Below, one piece after another: positions 7,390 to 16,544 of a DNA stretch of 64,000 bases; position 1 is the first letter of the stretch; each line of letters begins with the position of its first letter. The stretch covers positions 17,338 through 81,337 of the forward strand of contig NZ_WRPR01000052.1 in NCBI RefSeq assembly GCF_010367455.1, read 5' to 3'. The stretch comes from Candidatus Laterigemmans baculatus (lineage in GTDB: Bacteria; Planctomycetota; Planctomycetia; Pirellulales; Pirellulaceae). The notes beneath the pieces are model-generated. The model was given only the letters and a program-made list of their open reading frames with translations. It ran no database searches and had not been told where the DNA came from. The position numbers and the translations under genes were made by a program.

Positions 7390-7632
7390 TCAGGTGCTTG
7401 TCGTCGTCTCGATGTCTTTGAGCGAACGGCCGAGCCGCTTCCGCGTTCCCTTGCCGCTGCTGGCCCCGACGCGTTTGGTCTCGTTGCCTTCGCCTTGGAG
7501 GAGCGCCGCGACGCCCGGATGCAGTTCATCCGCGTCGGCCGGCACACCGAGGTCTTCGATCGCGTCGCTCACACCGAGCAACACCGACTGTTTGACGCCG
7601 TTGCGGAGCCAAGCAAAGAAATTCACGTCCAT
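7390..7632 (-). CDS. Small conserved-looking protein of unknown function (80 residues)
   Basis: From the ATG at 7632 the product begins MDVNFFAWLRNGVKQSVLLG and continues VSDAIEDLGVPADADELHPG, ending with a basic, Ser/Gly/Lys-rich tail. The N-terminal half reads as an amphipathic helical module, whereas the longer in-frame extension to 7827 is Arg/Cys-rich shadow sequence. I recall similar short proteins in planctomycete genomes without a function. It is convergent with the kinase gene across family A copy 2. Confidence 0.6.
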   Translation of the reverse strand: MDVNFFAWLRNGVKQSVLLGVSDAIEDLGVPADADELHPGVAALLQGEGNETKRVGASSGKGTRKRLGRSLKDIETTTST

Positions 7633-7947
7633 GCGGATTCCCCTAATGGAACTGTGGAGGTCGTGGAACTGTGGGAGCTCCTGGGAAGGGGCGAATCGCC
7701 AGCACCAGCGATCCGCACAGGCCCAGGTGTTAGGTCCAGGTGTAGAGCGACCACGGGCGCGAAGTCCAGAGCGGATCGGCCCGCTCGGCAGCGACGCGCC
7801 GCGACAGTGTTGCCGGCCCCTCGGCACCGGCGGGAATGATCTTGAGCCGAATTGCGGAGATTTCTAGACTCCCCCCGCGGCTGTCGACCACGGACCGGGT
7901 CGGCATCGGACGATTTGTTCATTCGCTCGGTTCATGGAGTGACCGAA
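7633..7947. other. 315-bp intergenic stretch between divergent genes
   Basis: The stretch lies between the 80-residue gene (reading left) and the foldase gene (reading right), so it should hold both promoters. It contains short imperfect direct repeats (TGGAACTGTGG twice near 7645-7675, CCAGGTGT twice near 7725-7745). I see no convincing coding potential, hairpin terminator or strong consensus promoter in it. Confidence 0.5.
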
Positions 7948-9801
7948 ATGACCCTCTCCCAGACGTTTCTGAAATCCGCACGAGCATTGTCGATCGCGAT
8001 GCCGCCGGTGCTCGCGATCCAGCTTGCCCTCGCAGTCCAGCCCGCTCCGGCCGCCGATCCCCCGGCAACTTCCGCCGCCGCACCCGCCGCCGCACCGAAG
8101 GTGGCCAAGGACAGCGTGTTGGCGATCGTCAACGCCGAGCCGCTCACCCGCCGCCGGATCGGCGAAGAAGCGATGCTCCGCTACGGGACCGATATCGTCG
8201 ACGGGATGGTCGATCGCTATCTGGTCCTGCAAGCCTGCAAGGAAGCCGGGATCCACATCAGCAACCAAGACGTCCAGAACGAAGTCATCCGCGTAGCGGG
8301 CAAATTCGGGCTCTCGCCCGAGAGCTACCTGCGGTTGCTCGAAGAAGAGCGGGACATCACTCCCGAACAGTACAGCAGCGAAGTGATCTGGCCGATGCTG
8401 GCCCTGCGGGCGCTGGTCGCCGACCAAGTGACGGTCACGCAGGAAGAATTCGACCGGGCCTTCATCAGCCAGTACGGCGAAGCGGTCAAGTGCCGGATGA
8501 TCCTGGTCTCCGAGCGAAGCCGAGCCGAAGAGCTGCTCAAACAGGCGAAGGCCAACCCCGACTCCTTTGGCCAGCTGGCCGCCCAGCACAGCGAGGACGC
8601 CGGAAGCGCGAGCGTCCGGGGGCTGATCCCGCCGATCCGCCACCACATCGGTGACCCGGAACTGGAGAAGCTCGCGTTCGGGCTCAAGGAGAACGAGATC
8701 TCCGAGCCATTCCAGCTCGGCGACCAGTGGGCGTTCCTGCAGTGCGTTCGCAAACTGGCTGCCACCCCCCCCTCCGAAGAAGCCTTCCCGGCGATCCGCA
8801 CGCAGATCACCGATCGGCTGCGTGACGAGAAAGTCCGCGGCGCGGCGGGTGAACTGTTTCAAGAGCTGCGGCAAAAAGCGCAGGTCGTGAAAGTCTTTGG
8901 CAATCCCGAACTGGAAGCCCAGTACCCCGGGGTCGCGGCGATCATCAACCAGCAAAAGCTGACGATCGGTTTGGCGACTGAGGAAGCCATCAAGCGTCAC
9001 GGCCAGGAGATCCTCGAAGGCGAGATCAACCGCACCCTGCTGACTCAGGCCCTCAAGAAAAAGCAGCAGCAAGTCACCGAGGAAGACGTCCAACGCGAAG
9101 TCGAGCGGGCCGCAATCGCGTTTGGCTTCGTCACCGCCGATGGCAAAGCCGACGTCGACCGCTGGCTGGCCAACGCGCTCGAAGGCGAAGACGCCAAGGC
9201 GATCGAGCTGTACAAGAAGGACGCCGTCTGGCCGACCGCCGCGCTGAAGAAACTGATCGACGCGGAGATCACCGTCACCGAGGAAGACCTCAAGCAAGGC
9301 TTCGAAAAGAATTTCGGACCGCGGGTCGAAGTCCAGGCGATCGTGCTCGGCGATCAGCGGACCGCCCAAAAAGTCTGGGACATGGCCCGCAATAATCCAA
9401 CCGAGAAATTCTTCGGGGAACTGGCCGCCCAGTACTCGATCGAGCCGACGTCGCAGAGCAACTTTGGCAAAGTCCCGCCGATCCGTCGCTTTGGCGGCCA
9501 ACCGGCGATCGAAGAGGAAGCCTTCGCGCTCCAGCCGGGTGGGCTGAGCGGGATCATCGCCACCGGCGACAAGTACATCCTGCTGCGGTGCCAAGGCCGC
9601 ACCGAACCGCTCGTCAGCGACCCGAGCGCCGTCCGCGAGGAACTGACCCGCGACATCCACGAAAAGAAGGAGCGGATCGCGATGGCTGCGACGTTCGACG
9701 AAATCAAGCAGTCGGCGCAGATCGATAACTTCCTGACCGGGACCACCCAGGACGGACGGGTCGCCGAGGCCCCCCAGCAAGCCGCCCCGGCAAAACGCTA
9801 A
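7948..9801 (+). CDS. Periplasmic SurA/PrsA-like foldase with two parvulin-type units
   Basis: The 617-residue protein starts at the ATG at 7948 (MTLSQTFLKSARALSIAMPP) with a signal peptide to about residue 37. It consists of two tandem copies of a SurA-N-like helical chaperone part plus a rotamase part. In the first unit the rotamase lies at about 180-270 (CRMILVSERSRAEELLKQA, FGQLAAQHSEDAGS). In the second it lies at about 450-550 (VQAIVLGDQRTAQKVWDMA, FGELAAQYSIEPTSQ). Such proteins assist outer-membrane and secreted proteins in the periplasm. The second unit is less canonical and may be chaperone-only. The gene is apparently single, with an aminotransferase downstream across a 322-bp repeat-filled gap. 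Confidence 0.85.
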   Translation: MTLSQTFLKSARALSIAMPPVLAIQLALAVQPAPAADPPATSAAAPAAAPKVAKDSVLAIVNAEPLTRRRIGEEAMLRYGTDIVDGMVDRYLVLQACKEAGIHISNQDVQNEVIRVAGKFGLSPESYLRLLEEERDITPEQYSSEVIWPMLALRALVADQVTVTQEEFDRAFISQYGEAVKCRMILVSERSRAEELLKQAKANPDSFGQLAAQHSEDAGSASVRGLIPPIRHHIGDPELEKLAFGLKENEISEPFQLGDQWAFLQCVRKLAATPPSEEAFPAIRTQITDRLRDEKVRGAAGELFQELRQKAQVVKVFGNPELEAQYPGVAAIINQQKLTIGLATEEAIKRHGQEILEGEINRTLLTQALKKKQQQVTEEDVQREVERAAIAFGFVTADGKADVDRWLANALEGEDAKAIELYKKDAVWPTAALKKLIDAEITVTEEDLKQGFEKNFGPRVEVQAIVLGDQRTAQKVWDMARNNPTEKFFGELAAQYSIEPTSQSNFGKVPPIRRFGGQPAIEEEAFALQPGGLSGIIATGDKYILLRCQGRTEPLVSDPSAVREELTRDIHEKKERIAMAATFDEIKQSAQIDNFLTGTTQDGRVAEAPQQAAPAKR

Positions 9802-9819
9802 ACCGCTGGCAGACCACCC

Positions 9820-9894
9820 TGAGCCGACGGCGCTAGCCGCGGGTTCTGCACCCCCCGCCGAGATGTGAGGCCCGAGGCTAGCGCCTACGGCTCA
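9820..9894. repeat. Family B palindromic repeat, locus 1
   Basis: The left arm begins TGAGCCGACGGCGCTAGCCG and the right arm ends GGCTAGCGCCTACGGCTCA. The arms are complementary around a GC-rich centre and share the GCTAGC core with family A. It begins 19 bp after the foldase stop. Confidence 0.88.
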
Positions 9895-9915
9895 AGAAGG
9901 GCGAGCCGCACTGGG

Positions 9916-9980
9916 CCCTCCCCGCTCGTTCCTCGCGACCCTCCCGGGGGGAGGGTGACGGTGGAATGCCGTTTTTTGAG
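9916..9980. repeat. Family C GC-rich module, copy 1
   Basis: The sequence CCCTCCCCGCTCGTTCCTCG, then CGACCCTCCCGGGGGGAGGG, ends in a short T-rich tail (CCGTTTTTTGAGAG). The CCCTCCC...GGGAGGG arms can pair. It is an inverted relative of the module at 38015-38066. Confidence 0.75.
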
Positions 9981-10123
9981 AGACCGCTAAACCGTGGCGG
10001 CTGGTGAGGCCGATCGACAGAGCGTCGAGCGAGTCCTACAACGAGTCGGAGAAATGGAACACAATGGGGACCGCCTCGCCGCGGCCCCCCTTTCCGTCAC
10101 CGTCTCCGCCCCCACCAGCAACC

Positions 10124-11395
10124 ATGACCGATTCCTACGATTTCGATGGGCCGGCGATCGATCCTCCCACCGAGGACCCGAAGCCGGCTCCGTTCGAAGT
10201 TCACTTCGCTTCTCGCGTCGATCGCTTGCCGCCCTACATGTTCGGGCGGATCAACAACACGCTCTATCAGAAGCGGCGGGCTGGTGCCGACGTGATCGAC
10301 ATGGGGATGGGCAATCCCTCCGATCCGCCCGCCCCGGAAGTGGTCGAGAAGCTGATCGAAGCGGCCCAGGATCCGCGGAACCACGGTTACAGCAAGTCGA
10401 ACGGTTTGCTCAACCTGCGGCGTGAGCTGACCAGCAAGTACTTTCGCAAGTTCGGCGTCCGGCTGGACCCCGAACACGAAGTCATCGCCTGCTTGGGGAG
10501 CAAGGAAGGTTTTTCGCACATGTGCCTGGCGCTGATGGGCCCGGGCGACACGGCGATCATTCCTTCGCCCTACTTCCCGATCCACATGTACGGCGTGATC
10601 CTCGCCTCGGGGAACGTCGTCGCTCTCGACGTGGCCGATCCCGACAAGTTCCTCAGCAACGTCGCCTACACCTGCGAGAACCTGACGCCGCGGCCGAAAG
10701 TGCTGATCGTCAACTACCCGCACAACCCTTCGTCGGCGACGATCGAGCCCGATTTCTTCGTCGAAGTCGTCCGGCTAGCACGCAAGTACGGCTTCTTGGT
10801 GATCCACGATTTTGCCTACGCCGACGTGGCGTTCGACGGTTACCAGCCGCCGAGTTTCCTGGCCGCTCCGGGAGCGAAGGAAGTGGGCGTGGAATTCACG
10901 ACCATGAGCAAGGGCTACAACATGGCCGGCTGGCGGGTCGGCTTCTGCGCCGGGAACGCCGAGATGATCCGCGGCTTGGGGACCGTCAAGGGCTACTACG
11001 ATTACGGGATGTTCCAGGCGATCCAGATCGCGGCAATCGTGGCTCTGCGAGAGACCGAAGCGGCGGTCGAGAAGCAGTCGCAGATTTACCAGGGCCGCCG
11101 CGACGTGCTGGTCGACGGCCTGCGGCGGATCGGCTGGGAAGTGACCCCGCCGCGAGCCGGCATGTTCGTCTGGGCCCGCGTCCCCGAGCCCTGGCGGAGC
11201 CGGATGAGCACGATGGACTTCGCCCTGATGCTGCTCGAGCAAGGGGACGTGGCGGTCAGCCCGGGCAGCGGGTTTGGAGCCGCCGGCGAAGGCTACCTGC
11301 GGCTGGCGCTGGTGGAGAACGAACAGCGGCTGCGGCAGGCCGTGCGGCAGATCAGCCGCTGCCTCGAGCGAGCCGCCGCCCCGGCAGTAAGCTGA
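10124..11395 (+). CDS. Class I/II PLP-dependent aminotransferase (AlaC / LL-DAP aminotransferase-like)
   Basis: From the ATG at 10124 the protein has 423 residues with the fold-type I aminotransferase layout. It has [13 protein letters not shown] near the N terminus, the substrate-side NYPHNPSSA, the Asp and Tyr that contact PLP in HDFAYADV, the Schiff-base lysine in [13 protein letters not shown], and the carboxylate-binding Arg near the C-terminal YLRLALVEN. These motifs fit the alanine/glutamate-pyruvate and LL-diaminopimelate aminotransferase branch. Upstream in-frame ATGs (10004, 10064) add a Pro-rich stretch that looks non-coding. It precedes the pst operon on the same strand but is separated by 138 bp. 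Confidence 0.88.
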   Translation: MTDSYDFDGPAIDPPTEDPKPAPFEVHFASRVDRLPPYMFGRINNTLYQKRRAGADVIDMGMGNPSDPPAPEVVEKLIEAAQDPRNHGYSKSNGLLNLRRELTSKYFRKFGVRLDPEHEVIACLGSKEGFSHMCLALMGPGDTAIIPSPYFPIHMYGVILASGNVVALDVADPDKFLSNVAYTCENLTPRPKVLIVNYPHNPSSATIEPDFFVEVVRLARKYGFLVIHDFAYADVAFDGYQPPSFLAAPGAKEVGVEFTTMSKGYNMAGWRVGFCAGNAEMIRGLGTVKGYYDYGMFQAIQIAAIVALRETEAAVEKQSQIYQGRRDVLVDGLRRIGWEVTPPRAGMFVWARVPEPWRSRMSTMDFALMLLEQGDVAVSPGSGFGAAGEGYLRLALVENEQRLRQAVRQISRCLERAAAPAVS

Positions 11396-11398
11396 TTC

Positions 11399-11420
11399 TT
11401 CACACGATCTTCACGATTTG
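11399..11420 (+). promoter_or_regulatory. Candidate Pho box upstream of pstS
   Basis: Two 11-bp direct repeats with exact 11-bp spacing (TTCACACGATC and TTCACGATTTG) lie 114 bp before the pstS start. PhoB sites are direct repeats with an 11-bp period and a TTCA/TGTCA-like core, so position and geometry fit. The match is short and unproved. Confidence 0.35.
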
Positions 11421-11533
11421 CCTCTTTACCAAGGGCCCACCCGAGAGGCACGATGATGCGAGCGTTGGGGCGGCCACGGCGGTCCCCTTCCGCAAGTCCA
11501 TCGAGCCGTGCTACCGCCTGAGGAAACCGTACG

Positions 11534-12586
11534 ATGCGTCTGTCTCTGTTGCCCCTGATCCTGGTGATCGCCGCGGTGGGCTGCTCTTCTAAAATCGCTC
11601 CCACCGAGCAGGCAGAGGAGCAAGCGGCCGAGAAAATCACGGTCAATCGCGAACTGACTGGCGACGTCTCGATCGACGGTTCGAGCACCGTCTATCCGAT
11701 CAGCGAAGCGGCGGCCGCCCAGTTCCAAAAGCGGTATCCGAACGTGGGCGTCACGGTCGGACAGTCGGGGACCGGCGGCGGGTTCAAGCGGTTTACGAAA
11801 GGGGAGACCGACATCTCCGACGCGTCGCGATCGATCAAGCAGGAGGAATTCGAATCGGCTCGCCAGTCGGGCGCTGCGTTTGTCGAAATGCCCATCGCTT
11901 TCGACGGGCTGACAATCGTCGTCCACCCGAAAAATGACTGGGTCGATCAGATCACGGTCGACGAACTGAAGAAGATCTTCACCGCCGAGGGACAGGCGAA
12001 GAACTGGAGCGACGTTCGCGAGGGCTGGCCGGAAAAGGAGATCGCGATCTTCGCTCCCGGGACCGATTCGGGCACGTTTGACTATTTCAACGAGGTCGTC
12101 GCTGGCGAAGACGGACAGATGCGAAGCGACATGAGCACCAGCGAAGATGACAACGTGCTGGTCACCGGCGTCTCGGGCTCCCCCGAAGCGATCGGCTTTT
12201 TCGGAGTCGCGTACTACGAAGAGAATAAAGACAAGCTGAGAGCGGTCCCGGTCGTCAATCCGCAGAGCGGCGAAGCGGTGCTGCCGAATCCCGAGACGAT
12301 CGAAAGCGGCGAATACGCTCCCTTCAGCCGTCCGCTGTTCATCTACGTCAACGCCGACTCGCTCCGCCGTCCGGAGGTCAAACGGTTTGCGCAGTTCTAC
12401 CTCGAGCAAGCTCCCGAGTTGGCGGCCGAGACCGGCTACGTCGCGCTTCCGGCGAGCGTCTATGATCAGGTGCGGACGAACCTCCAAAGCCGCAAGACGG
12501 GCACGCACTATTTGACGGAAGAAGGCGAGAGCCGATCGGGCCCGGTCACGGAGGTTTACGCTCCCGAGAACCTCCACAGTTTCTAG
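11534..12586 (+). CDS. pstS: Phosphate ABC transporter substrate-binding lipoprotein
   Basis: The 350-residue precursor has a lipoprotein signal ending ILVIAAVGC (Cys17 is the predicted lipidated residue). It has the phosphate-binding motifs SIDGSSTVYP, VGQSGTGGGFKRF and GTDSGTFDYF, the last supplying the Ser/Thr/Asp ligands. It captures inorganic phosphate in the periplasm for PstCAB. It is the first gene of a complete pstSCAB-phoU run. Anchoring by a lipid, and the long linker before the fold (residues 18-40), resemble the PstS/SphX types of bacteria other than Enterobacteriaceae. The GAGG about ten bases before the ATG is an acceptable ribosome site. Confidence 0.95.
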   Translation: MRLSLLPLILVIAAVGCSSKIAPTEQAEEQAAEKITVNRELTGDVSIDGSSTVYPISEAAAAQFQKRYPNVGVTVGQSGTGGGFKRFTKGETDISDASRSIKQEEFESARQSGAAFVEMPIAFDGLTIVVHPKNDWVDQITVDELKKIFTAEGQAKNWSDVREGWPEKEIAIFAPGTDSGTFDYFNEVVAGEDGQMRSDMSTSEDDNVLVTGVSGSPEAIGFFGVAYYEENKDKLRAVPVVNPQSGEAVLPNPETIESGEYAPFSRPLFIYVNADSLRRPEVKRFAQFYLEQAPELAAETGYVALPASVYDQVRTNLQSRKTGTHYLTEEGESRSGPVTEVYAPENLHSF

Positions 12587-12607
12587 AAACTGGAATCGAA
12601 CCACGGC

Positions 12608-13609
12608 ATGAGTTCCGCCATCGTCCAGGACGAGCGTTCGGAGCGCGACGAGCAAACCGTCGCGGATCGGAATGCTGCCCGCGTCCGGGAGCTGTTTTCC
12701 CGCCCGATGCGACCGCTGCAGGGCATCCGCTTCCGCGAATTTTTCATCTTCGCCACGCTCGTGCTGTGCGCGATCTTCTCGATCCTGGTGACCGTTTCGA
12801 TCATCGGGGTCTTGATCACCGAGACGCTGCAGTTCTTCCGCAGCGACGAAGTGACGGTCGGGGAATTCCTGTTCGGCACCGAGTGGAATCCGCTGATCGG
12901 CCGCGAAAAGCATTTTGGGATCTGGGCGCTGATCAGCGGCACGCTGCTGGTCACCGTGATCGCGATGGTGATCGCCCTCCCGCTGGGATTGATCACCGCG
13001 GTGTATCTCAGCGAGTACGCGCCGCGGCGGGTGCGGAACGTGCTCAAGCCGGTGCTGGAAGTGCTGGCTGGAATCCCCACGGTCGTCTACGGCTTTTTCG
13101 CCCTGACGACGATCACGCCGATCCTGCAGTGGTTCCACGAGGGATTCAACGTCTACAACGCCTTGAGCGCCGGGATTGCCGTCGGAATCCTCTGCTTGCC
13201 GACCGTCTGTTCGCTCTCGGAGGACGCCCTGCAGGCGGTCCCGCGAGCCCTCCGCGACGGGGCCTACGGGCTGGGCGGAACCCGATTTGATGTGTCGGTG
13301 AAAGTCGTGCTGCCGGCGGCGCTGAGCGGAATCATCAGCGCGTTTCTGCTGGCCGTGGCCCGCGCGATTGGCGAGACCATGATCGTCGCCCTGGCCGCGG
13401 GAAGCCGTCCGCGAGTCACTGCCGATCCTCGCGAGGACGTGCAGACGATGACGGGGTTCATGGTCCAGATGGCCACCGGCGATGTTTCCAACTACGGCGT
13501 CGAGTACTATTCGATGTACGCGGTCGCCTTCACGTTGTTCGTCCTCACGTTGGCTCTGACGATGTTCGGCAGCGTCGTCCGCCGACGCTTCCGAGAAATG
13601 TACGAATGA
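12608..13609 (+). CDS. pstC: Phosphate ABC transporter permease PstC
   Basis: The protein has 333 residues. A cytosolic N-terminal stretch of about 45 residues precedes the first membrane helix (FIFATLVLCAIFSILVTVSI). The permease core carries the EAA loop YGLGGTRFDVSVKVVLPAAL, followed by SGIISAFLLAVARAIGETM, typical of PstC. It forms the inner-membrane channel with PstA. The gene starts 21 bp after pstS and its stop overlaps the pstA start (ATGA at 13606). Confidence 0.94.
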   Translation: MSSAIVQDERSERDEQTVADRNAARVRELFSRPMRPLQGIRFREFFIFATLVLCAIFSILVTVSIIGVLITETLQFFRSDEVTVGEFLFGTEWNPLIGREKHFGIWALISGTLLVTVIAMVIALPLGLITAVYLSEYAPRRVRNVLKPVLEVLAGIPTVVYGFFALTTITPILQWFHEGFNVYNALSAGIAVGILCLPTVCSLSEDALQAVPRALRDGAYGLGGTRFDVSVKVVLPAALSGIISAFLLAVARAIGETMIVALAAGSRPRVTADPREDVQTMTGFMVQMATGDVSNYGVEYYSMYAVAFTLFVLTLALTMFGSVVRRRFREMYE

Positions 13610-14937
13610 GCCAACCGCACCCGGGATCGCCAAACCCACCGGAATCAGTGGGCCCACCGGAATCAGTAGGCCAGCCGGAATCAGGGGACCAGCCGGAATC
13701 GAAATCCGCCTTGGGAAGAGAGCCCCTCGCCGCGCAGTCCCCCGCCGCGCAGTCGCCCGCGGTGCGGTTGCGGGAAGGCCGCGGCCGGATTCGTCTGAAC
13801 GTGGCATTCTTTGCGCTCTGCGTGGCCACCGCGGCCATCTCGGTGCTGACGCTGATTTTTCTGCTCTCCTCGATCCTCCGCGAAGGCGTTCCCTACCTGA
13901 CGCCTACGCTGATGACCTCCGGGCCCCAGCCGGTGCCCGAGGAAGCGGGGATCTGGCCGGCGCTGACCGGCACGATTTGGGTCTGCACGCTGTGCGGACT
14001 GCTGACGCTGCCGATCGGGATTGCGACGGCGATCCTGCTCGAAGAATTCCGCCCCCGAAACCGCTGGGGTGCGATGTTCCACGGACTGATCCAGCTGAAC
14101 ATCACGAACCTGGCGGGCGTCCCCAGCGTGGTGTACGGGATTCTCGGTCTGACCGCTTTCGTGGGAATGTTTGGGCTGTTCCAAGTGCCGGGGGCATCAG
14201 GGGCACCCGCGTTCGAGCAAGGCGTCCAGTACTACGATCAATTTTTCAGCGAAGGAGAGCGGGCGGTGCTCGTCCCGGTCGCCGACCGAGACGCTCCGAT
14301 GAGCGAGGTTCGCGAGGGGATGACCGCCTACGACGTCGACCTCGAGCCGATCGAAGTCCACGTGATCGAGCCCGGTGGCGACTACCCCGAGGACCCCGAA
14401 GTGCTCGCCTACACGCTGTTCAGCGACGCCGAGGCGGGGCGGATCGACAAGCGGGCGTGGTATTATTTCCGGCTGCCGTTTGGCCGCGGCGTGCTGACTG
14501 GCGCTCTGACGCTGATGCTGGTCATCCTCCCGATCGTGATCATCAGCAGCCAGGAGGCGCTCCGCGCCGTCCCCTCGTCGCTGCGCGATGGAGCCCGTGG
14601 ACTCGGAGCGACTCCCTGGCAGGTGGTCTGGAACGTCAGCCTCCCGGCAGCCATTCCGGGGATCATGACCGGTGCGATTCTGGCGATGAGCCGGGCGATC
14701 GGCGAAGCGGCACCGATCCTGATCATCGCGGGGATCGTGTATATCAGCCGCGGTCCGCAACACTTGATGGACGACTTCACCGTGATGCCGATGCAGATCT
14801 TCAACTGGACCGGTCGTCCCCAGGAAGGTTTTCATGGCATCGCCGCCGCGGCAATCATCGTCTTGCTGCTGATTCTTCTGTCGTTCAACGCGGTCGCGGT
14901 GCTGATACGCCAGAAGCTTCAAAAGCCCCTTAGCTGA
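13606..14937 (+). CDS. pstA: Phosphate ABC transporter permease PstA with a large periplasmic insertion
   Basis: At 443 residues this is well above the usual 280-300. The N terminus (residues 10-55) is a low-complexity Pro/Glu/Ser stretch with four near-copies of PPESVG. The permease core is split: after VPSVVYGILGLTAFVGMFGL (about 172-191) comes an acidic insertion at about 195-287 (including YDQFFSEGERAVLVPV and GGDYPEDPEVLAYTLF). The core then resumes with LPFGRGVLTGALTLML and the EAA loop DGARGLGATPWQVVW. Topology places the insertion outside the membrane on the PstS side, so it may contact PstS or modulate docking (inference). It is coupled to pstC by a 4-bp overlap. Confidence 0.92.
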   Translation: MSQPHPGSPNPPESVGPPESVGQPESGDQPESKSALGREPLAAQSPAAQSPAVRLREGRGRIRLNVAFFALCVATAAISVLTLIFLLSSILREGVPYLTPTLMTSGPQPVPEEAGIWPALTGTIWVCTLCGLLTLPIGIATAILLEEFRPRNRWGAMFHGLIQLNITNLAGVPSVVYGILGLTAFVGMFGLFQVPGASGAPAFEQGVQYYDQFFSEGERAVLVPVADRDAPMSEVREGMTAYDVDLEPIEVHVIEPGGDYPEDPEVLAYTLFSDAEAGRIDKRAWYYFRLPFGRGVLTGALTLMLVILPIVIISSQEALRAVPSSLRDGARGLGATPWQVVWNVSLPAAIPGIMTGAILAMSRAIGEAAPILIIAGIVYISRGPQHLMDDFTVMPMQIFNWTGRPQEGFHGIAAAAIIVLLLILLSFNAVAVLIRQKLQKPLS

Positions 14938-14940
14938 TCC

Positions 14941-15789
14941 ATGCTGGAACCGACTGTGACCATGCAAGAAAAGACCATCACACCAGCGCCCCTCCCGCGG
15001 TCGCCACAGGAGACGCCGCAATCGGCCGCCGCGAGCGCCGCGGCGATTCGCGTCTCGGAGTTGAGTTCGTGGTATGGCGACTTTCAGGCCCTGCACTCGA
15101 TCTCGCTCAACGTCCCTGAGCGGCGGGTGACCGCCTTCATCGGCCCGAGCGGATGCGGCAAGAGCACCCTGCTCCGCTGGTTCAACCGGATGAACGACAC
15201 GATCGCCGGAGCCCGCTGCACCGGCACCGCGATGCTCGGCGAGCTCGATCTGCTGGCCCGCTCGACCGACGTCGTCGACCTCCGCCGCCGGATCGGAATC
15301 GTGTTCCAAAAGCCCAACCCGTTTCCCAAGAGCATCTTCGAGAACGTCGCCTTCGGACCGCGGCTGCACATGCGGTGCTCCAAGAGCGAACTCCAAGATT
15401 TGGTCGAGTGGGCGCTTCGCAAAGCGGCCGTGTGGGACGAGGTCAAAGACCGCCTGCATGCCCCCGCCCTGGGACTCTCCGGCGGCCAGCAGCAGCGGCT
15501 GTGCATCGCGCGGGCGATCGCCGTCGGCCCCGAAGTCCTGCTGATGGACGAACCCTGCTCGGCGCTCGACCCGGCCAGTACATTGGCGGTCGAGGACTTG
15601 ATCTTTGAACTGCGGCAGCAGTACACGATCATCATCGTGACCCACAACATGCAGCAGGCCGCTCGCTGCAGCGACCAAACCGCGTTCTTCTACGAAGGCC
15701 GGCTGGTCGAGGTGGGACCGACCGAACAAGTCTTCACCAAACCCGCTCGGAAGCAAACCGAAGATTACGTCACTGGAAAATTTGGGTAA
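14941..15789 (+). CDS. pstB: Phosphate ABC transporter ATPase PstB
   Basis: The protein has 282 residues with the ABC signature set: Walker [10 protein letters not shown], the PstB-typical [11 protein letters not shown]-loop [17 protein letters not shown], signature [14 protein letters not shown], Walker [14 protein letters not shown] and the H-loop VTHNM. An N-terminal extension of about 35 residues (to [14 protein letters not shown]) is low complexity, and an ATG at 14962 is an alternative start. It energises PstCA and lies 3 bp after pstA. Confidence 0.95.
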   Translation: MLEPTVTMQEKTITPAPLPRSPQETPQSAAASAAAIRVSELSSWYGDFQALHSISLNVPERRVTAFIGPSGCGKSTLLRWFNRMNDTIAGARCTGTAMLGELDLLARSTDVVDLRRRIGIVFQKPNPFPKSIFENVAFGPRLHMRCSKSELQDLVEWALRKAAVWDEVKDRLHAPALGLSGGQQQRLCIARAIAVGPEVLLMDEPCSALDPASTLAVEDLIFELRQQYTIIIVTHNMQQAARCSDQTAFFYEGRLVEVGPTEQVFTKPARKQTEDYVTGKFG

Positions 15790-15794
15790 CCCGC

Positions 15795-16460
15795 ATGTCG
15801 AAACATCTGCAACGCGAGCTCGATCAACTCCGCGATGAACTGCTGTCGCTGTTCGGAATCGTCGAACAAATGATCGGACAAGCGTTTCGGGCGTTGCGCG
15901 ACCGGCGGCCCGATCTGGCCCGGCAGGTCATCGAGACCGACCAGGCGGTCGACGAGCGGGAAGTTCACATCGAGGAAGAGTGCCTCAAGCTGCTCGCCCT
16001 GCACCAACCGGTCGCCAGCGATCTGCGGTGGCTGACGATGGTCATCAAGATCAACAGCGACCTGGAGCGGATCGCCGACCTCGGCTGCAACATCGCCGAA
16101 CGGGCCGAGGCGCTGCACCATTTCCCGCTGTTTCCGATCCCCGAGGATCTGCAGGTGATGGTGCAAGAAGCCAGCGCGATGGTCCGCCAAGCGCTCGACG
16201 CATTCGTCGATAGCGACGCCGCCTTGGCCCGCCGCGTGATCGCTGCCGATGACAACGTCGACGCGCTGAACCGCAAGATGATCGGGGAGCTGCAGGAGCG
16301 GATGAAGGAATCCCCCGAGAACGTCGAACCCGCCCTGCACTGCTTCAGCGCCACCCGCCACTTGGAGCGAATCGCCGACCTGGCGGAAAACTTGGCCGAA
16401 GACGTGATTTTCATGGCCGAGGGAGCGATCGTCCGCCACCGCCATCACGAGATTAAGTGA
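15795..16460 (+). CDS. phoU: Phosphate signalling regulator PhoU
   Basis: The protein has 221 residues in two repeats of the PhoU three-helix bundle, each with the metal-binding E/D-xxx-D pattern (IETDQAVDEREVHIEEECL in repeat 1, IAADDNVDALNRKMIGEL in repeat 2) and the R-x-x-E-R-I-A-D-L motif (NSDLERIADLGCNIAE and RHLERIADLAENLAED). PhoU links PstSCAB activity to the PhoR kinase and represses the Pho regulon when phosphate is plentiful. It is last in the pst run, 5 bp after pstB. No phoB/phoR pair is adjacent; the OmpR-type pair at 43.8-45.5 kb could be one but nothing proves it. Confidence 0.94.
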   Translation: MSKHLQRELDQLRDELLSLFGIVEQMIGQAFRALRDRRPDLARQVIETDQAVDEREVHIEEECLKLLALHQPVASDLRWLTMVIKINSDLERIADLGCNIAERAEALHHFPLFPIPEDLQVMVQEASAMVRQALDAFVDSDAALARRVIAADDNVDALNRKMIGELQERMKESPENVEPALHCFSATRHLERIADLAENLAEDVIFMAEGAIVRHRHHEIK

Positions 16461-16471
16461 GGACTCAACTA

Positions 16472-16542
16472 TCAGCCGCAACGCGCTAGCGTCCGGTTCT
16501 CACGGCGTTTCCGGGAACCGGGGGCTAGCGCCCGGCGGCTGA
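16472..16542. repeat. Family A palindromic repeat, copy 3
   Basis: The 71-bp element runs from TCAGCCGCAACGCGCTAGCG to CGCCCGGCGGCTGA. It occupies nearly the whole gap between the convergent phoU and rluD genes (16461-16544), ending 2 bp before the rluD stop codon. Confidence 0.92.
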
Positions 16543-16544
16543 TT

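Noticed and set aside
7864..9780. 638-residue minus-strand ORF opposite the foldase gene
   Set aside because: It is an antisense shadow in high-GC DNA with Asp/Arg/Leu-rich composition and no motifs; the plus strand encodes a clear two-unit parvulin protein.
11426..13807. 793-residue minus-strand ORF opposite pstS/pstC
   Set aside because: Low-information Arg/Asp/Gln-rich shadow spanning two genuine pst genes.
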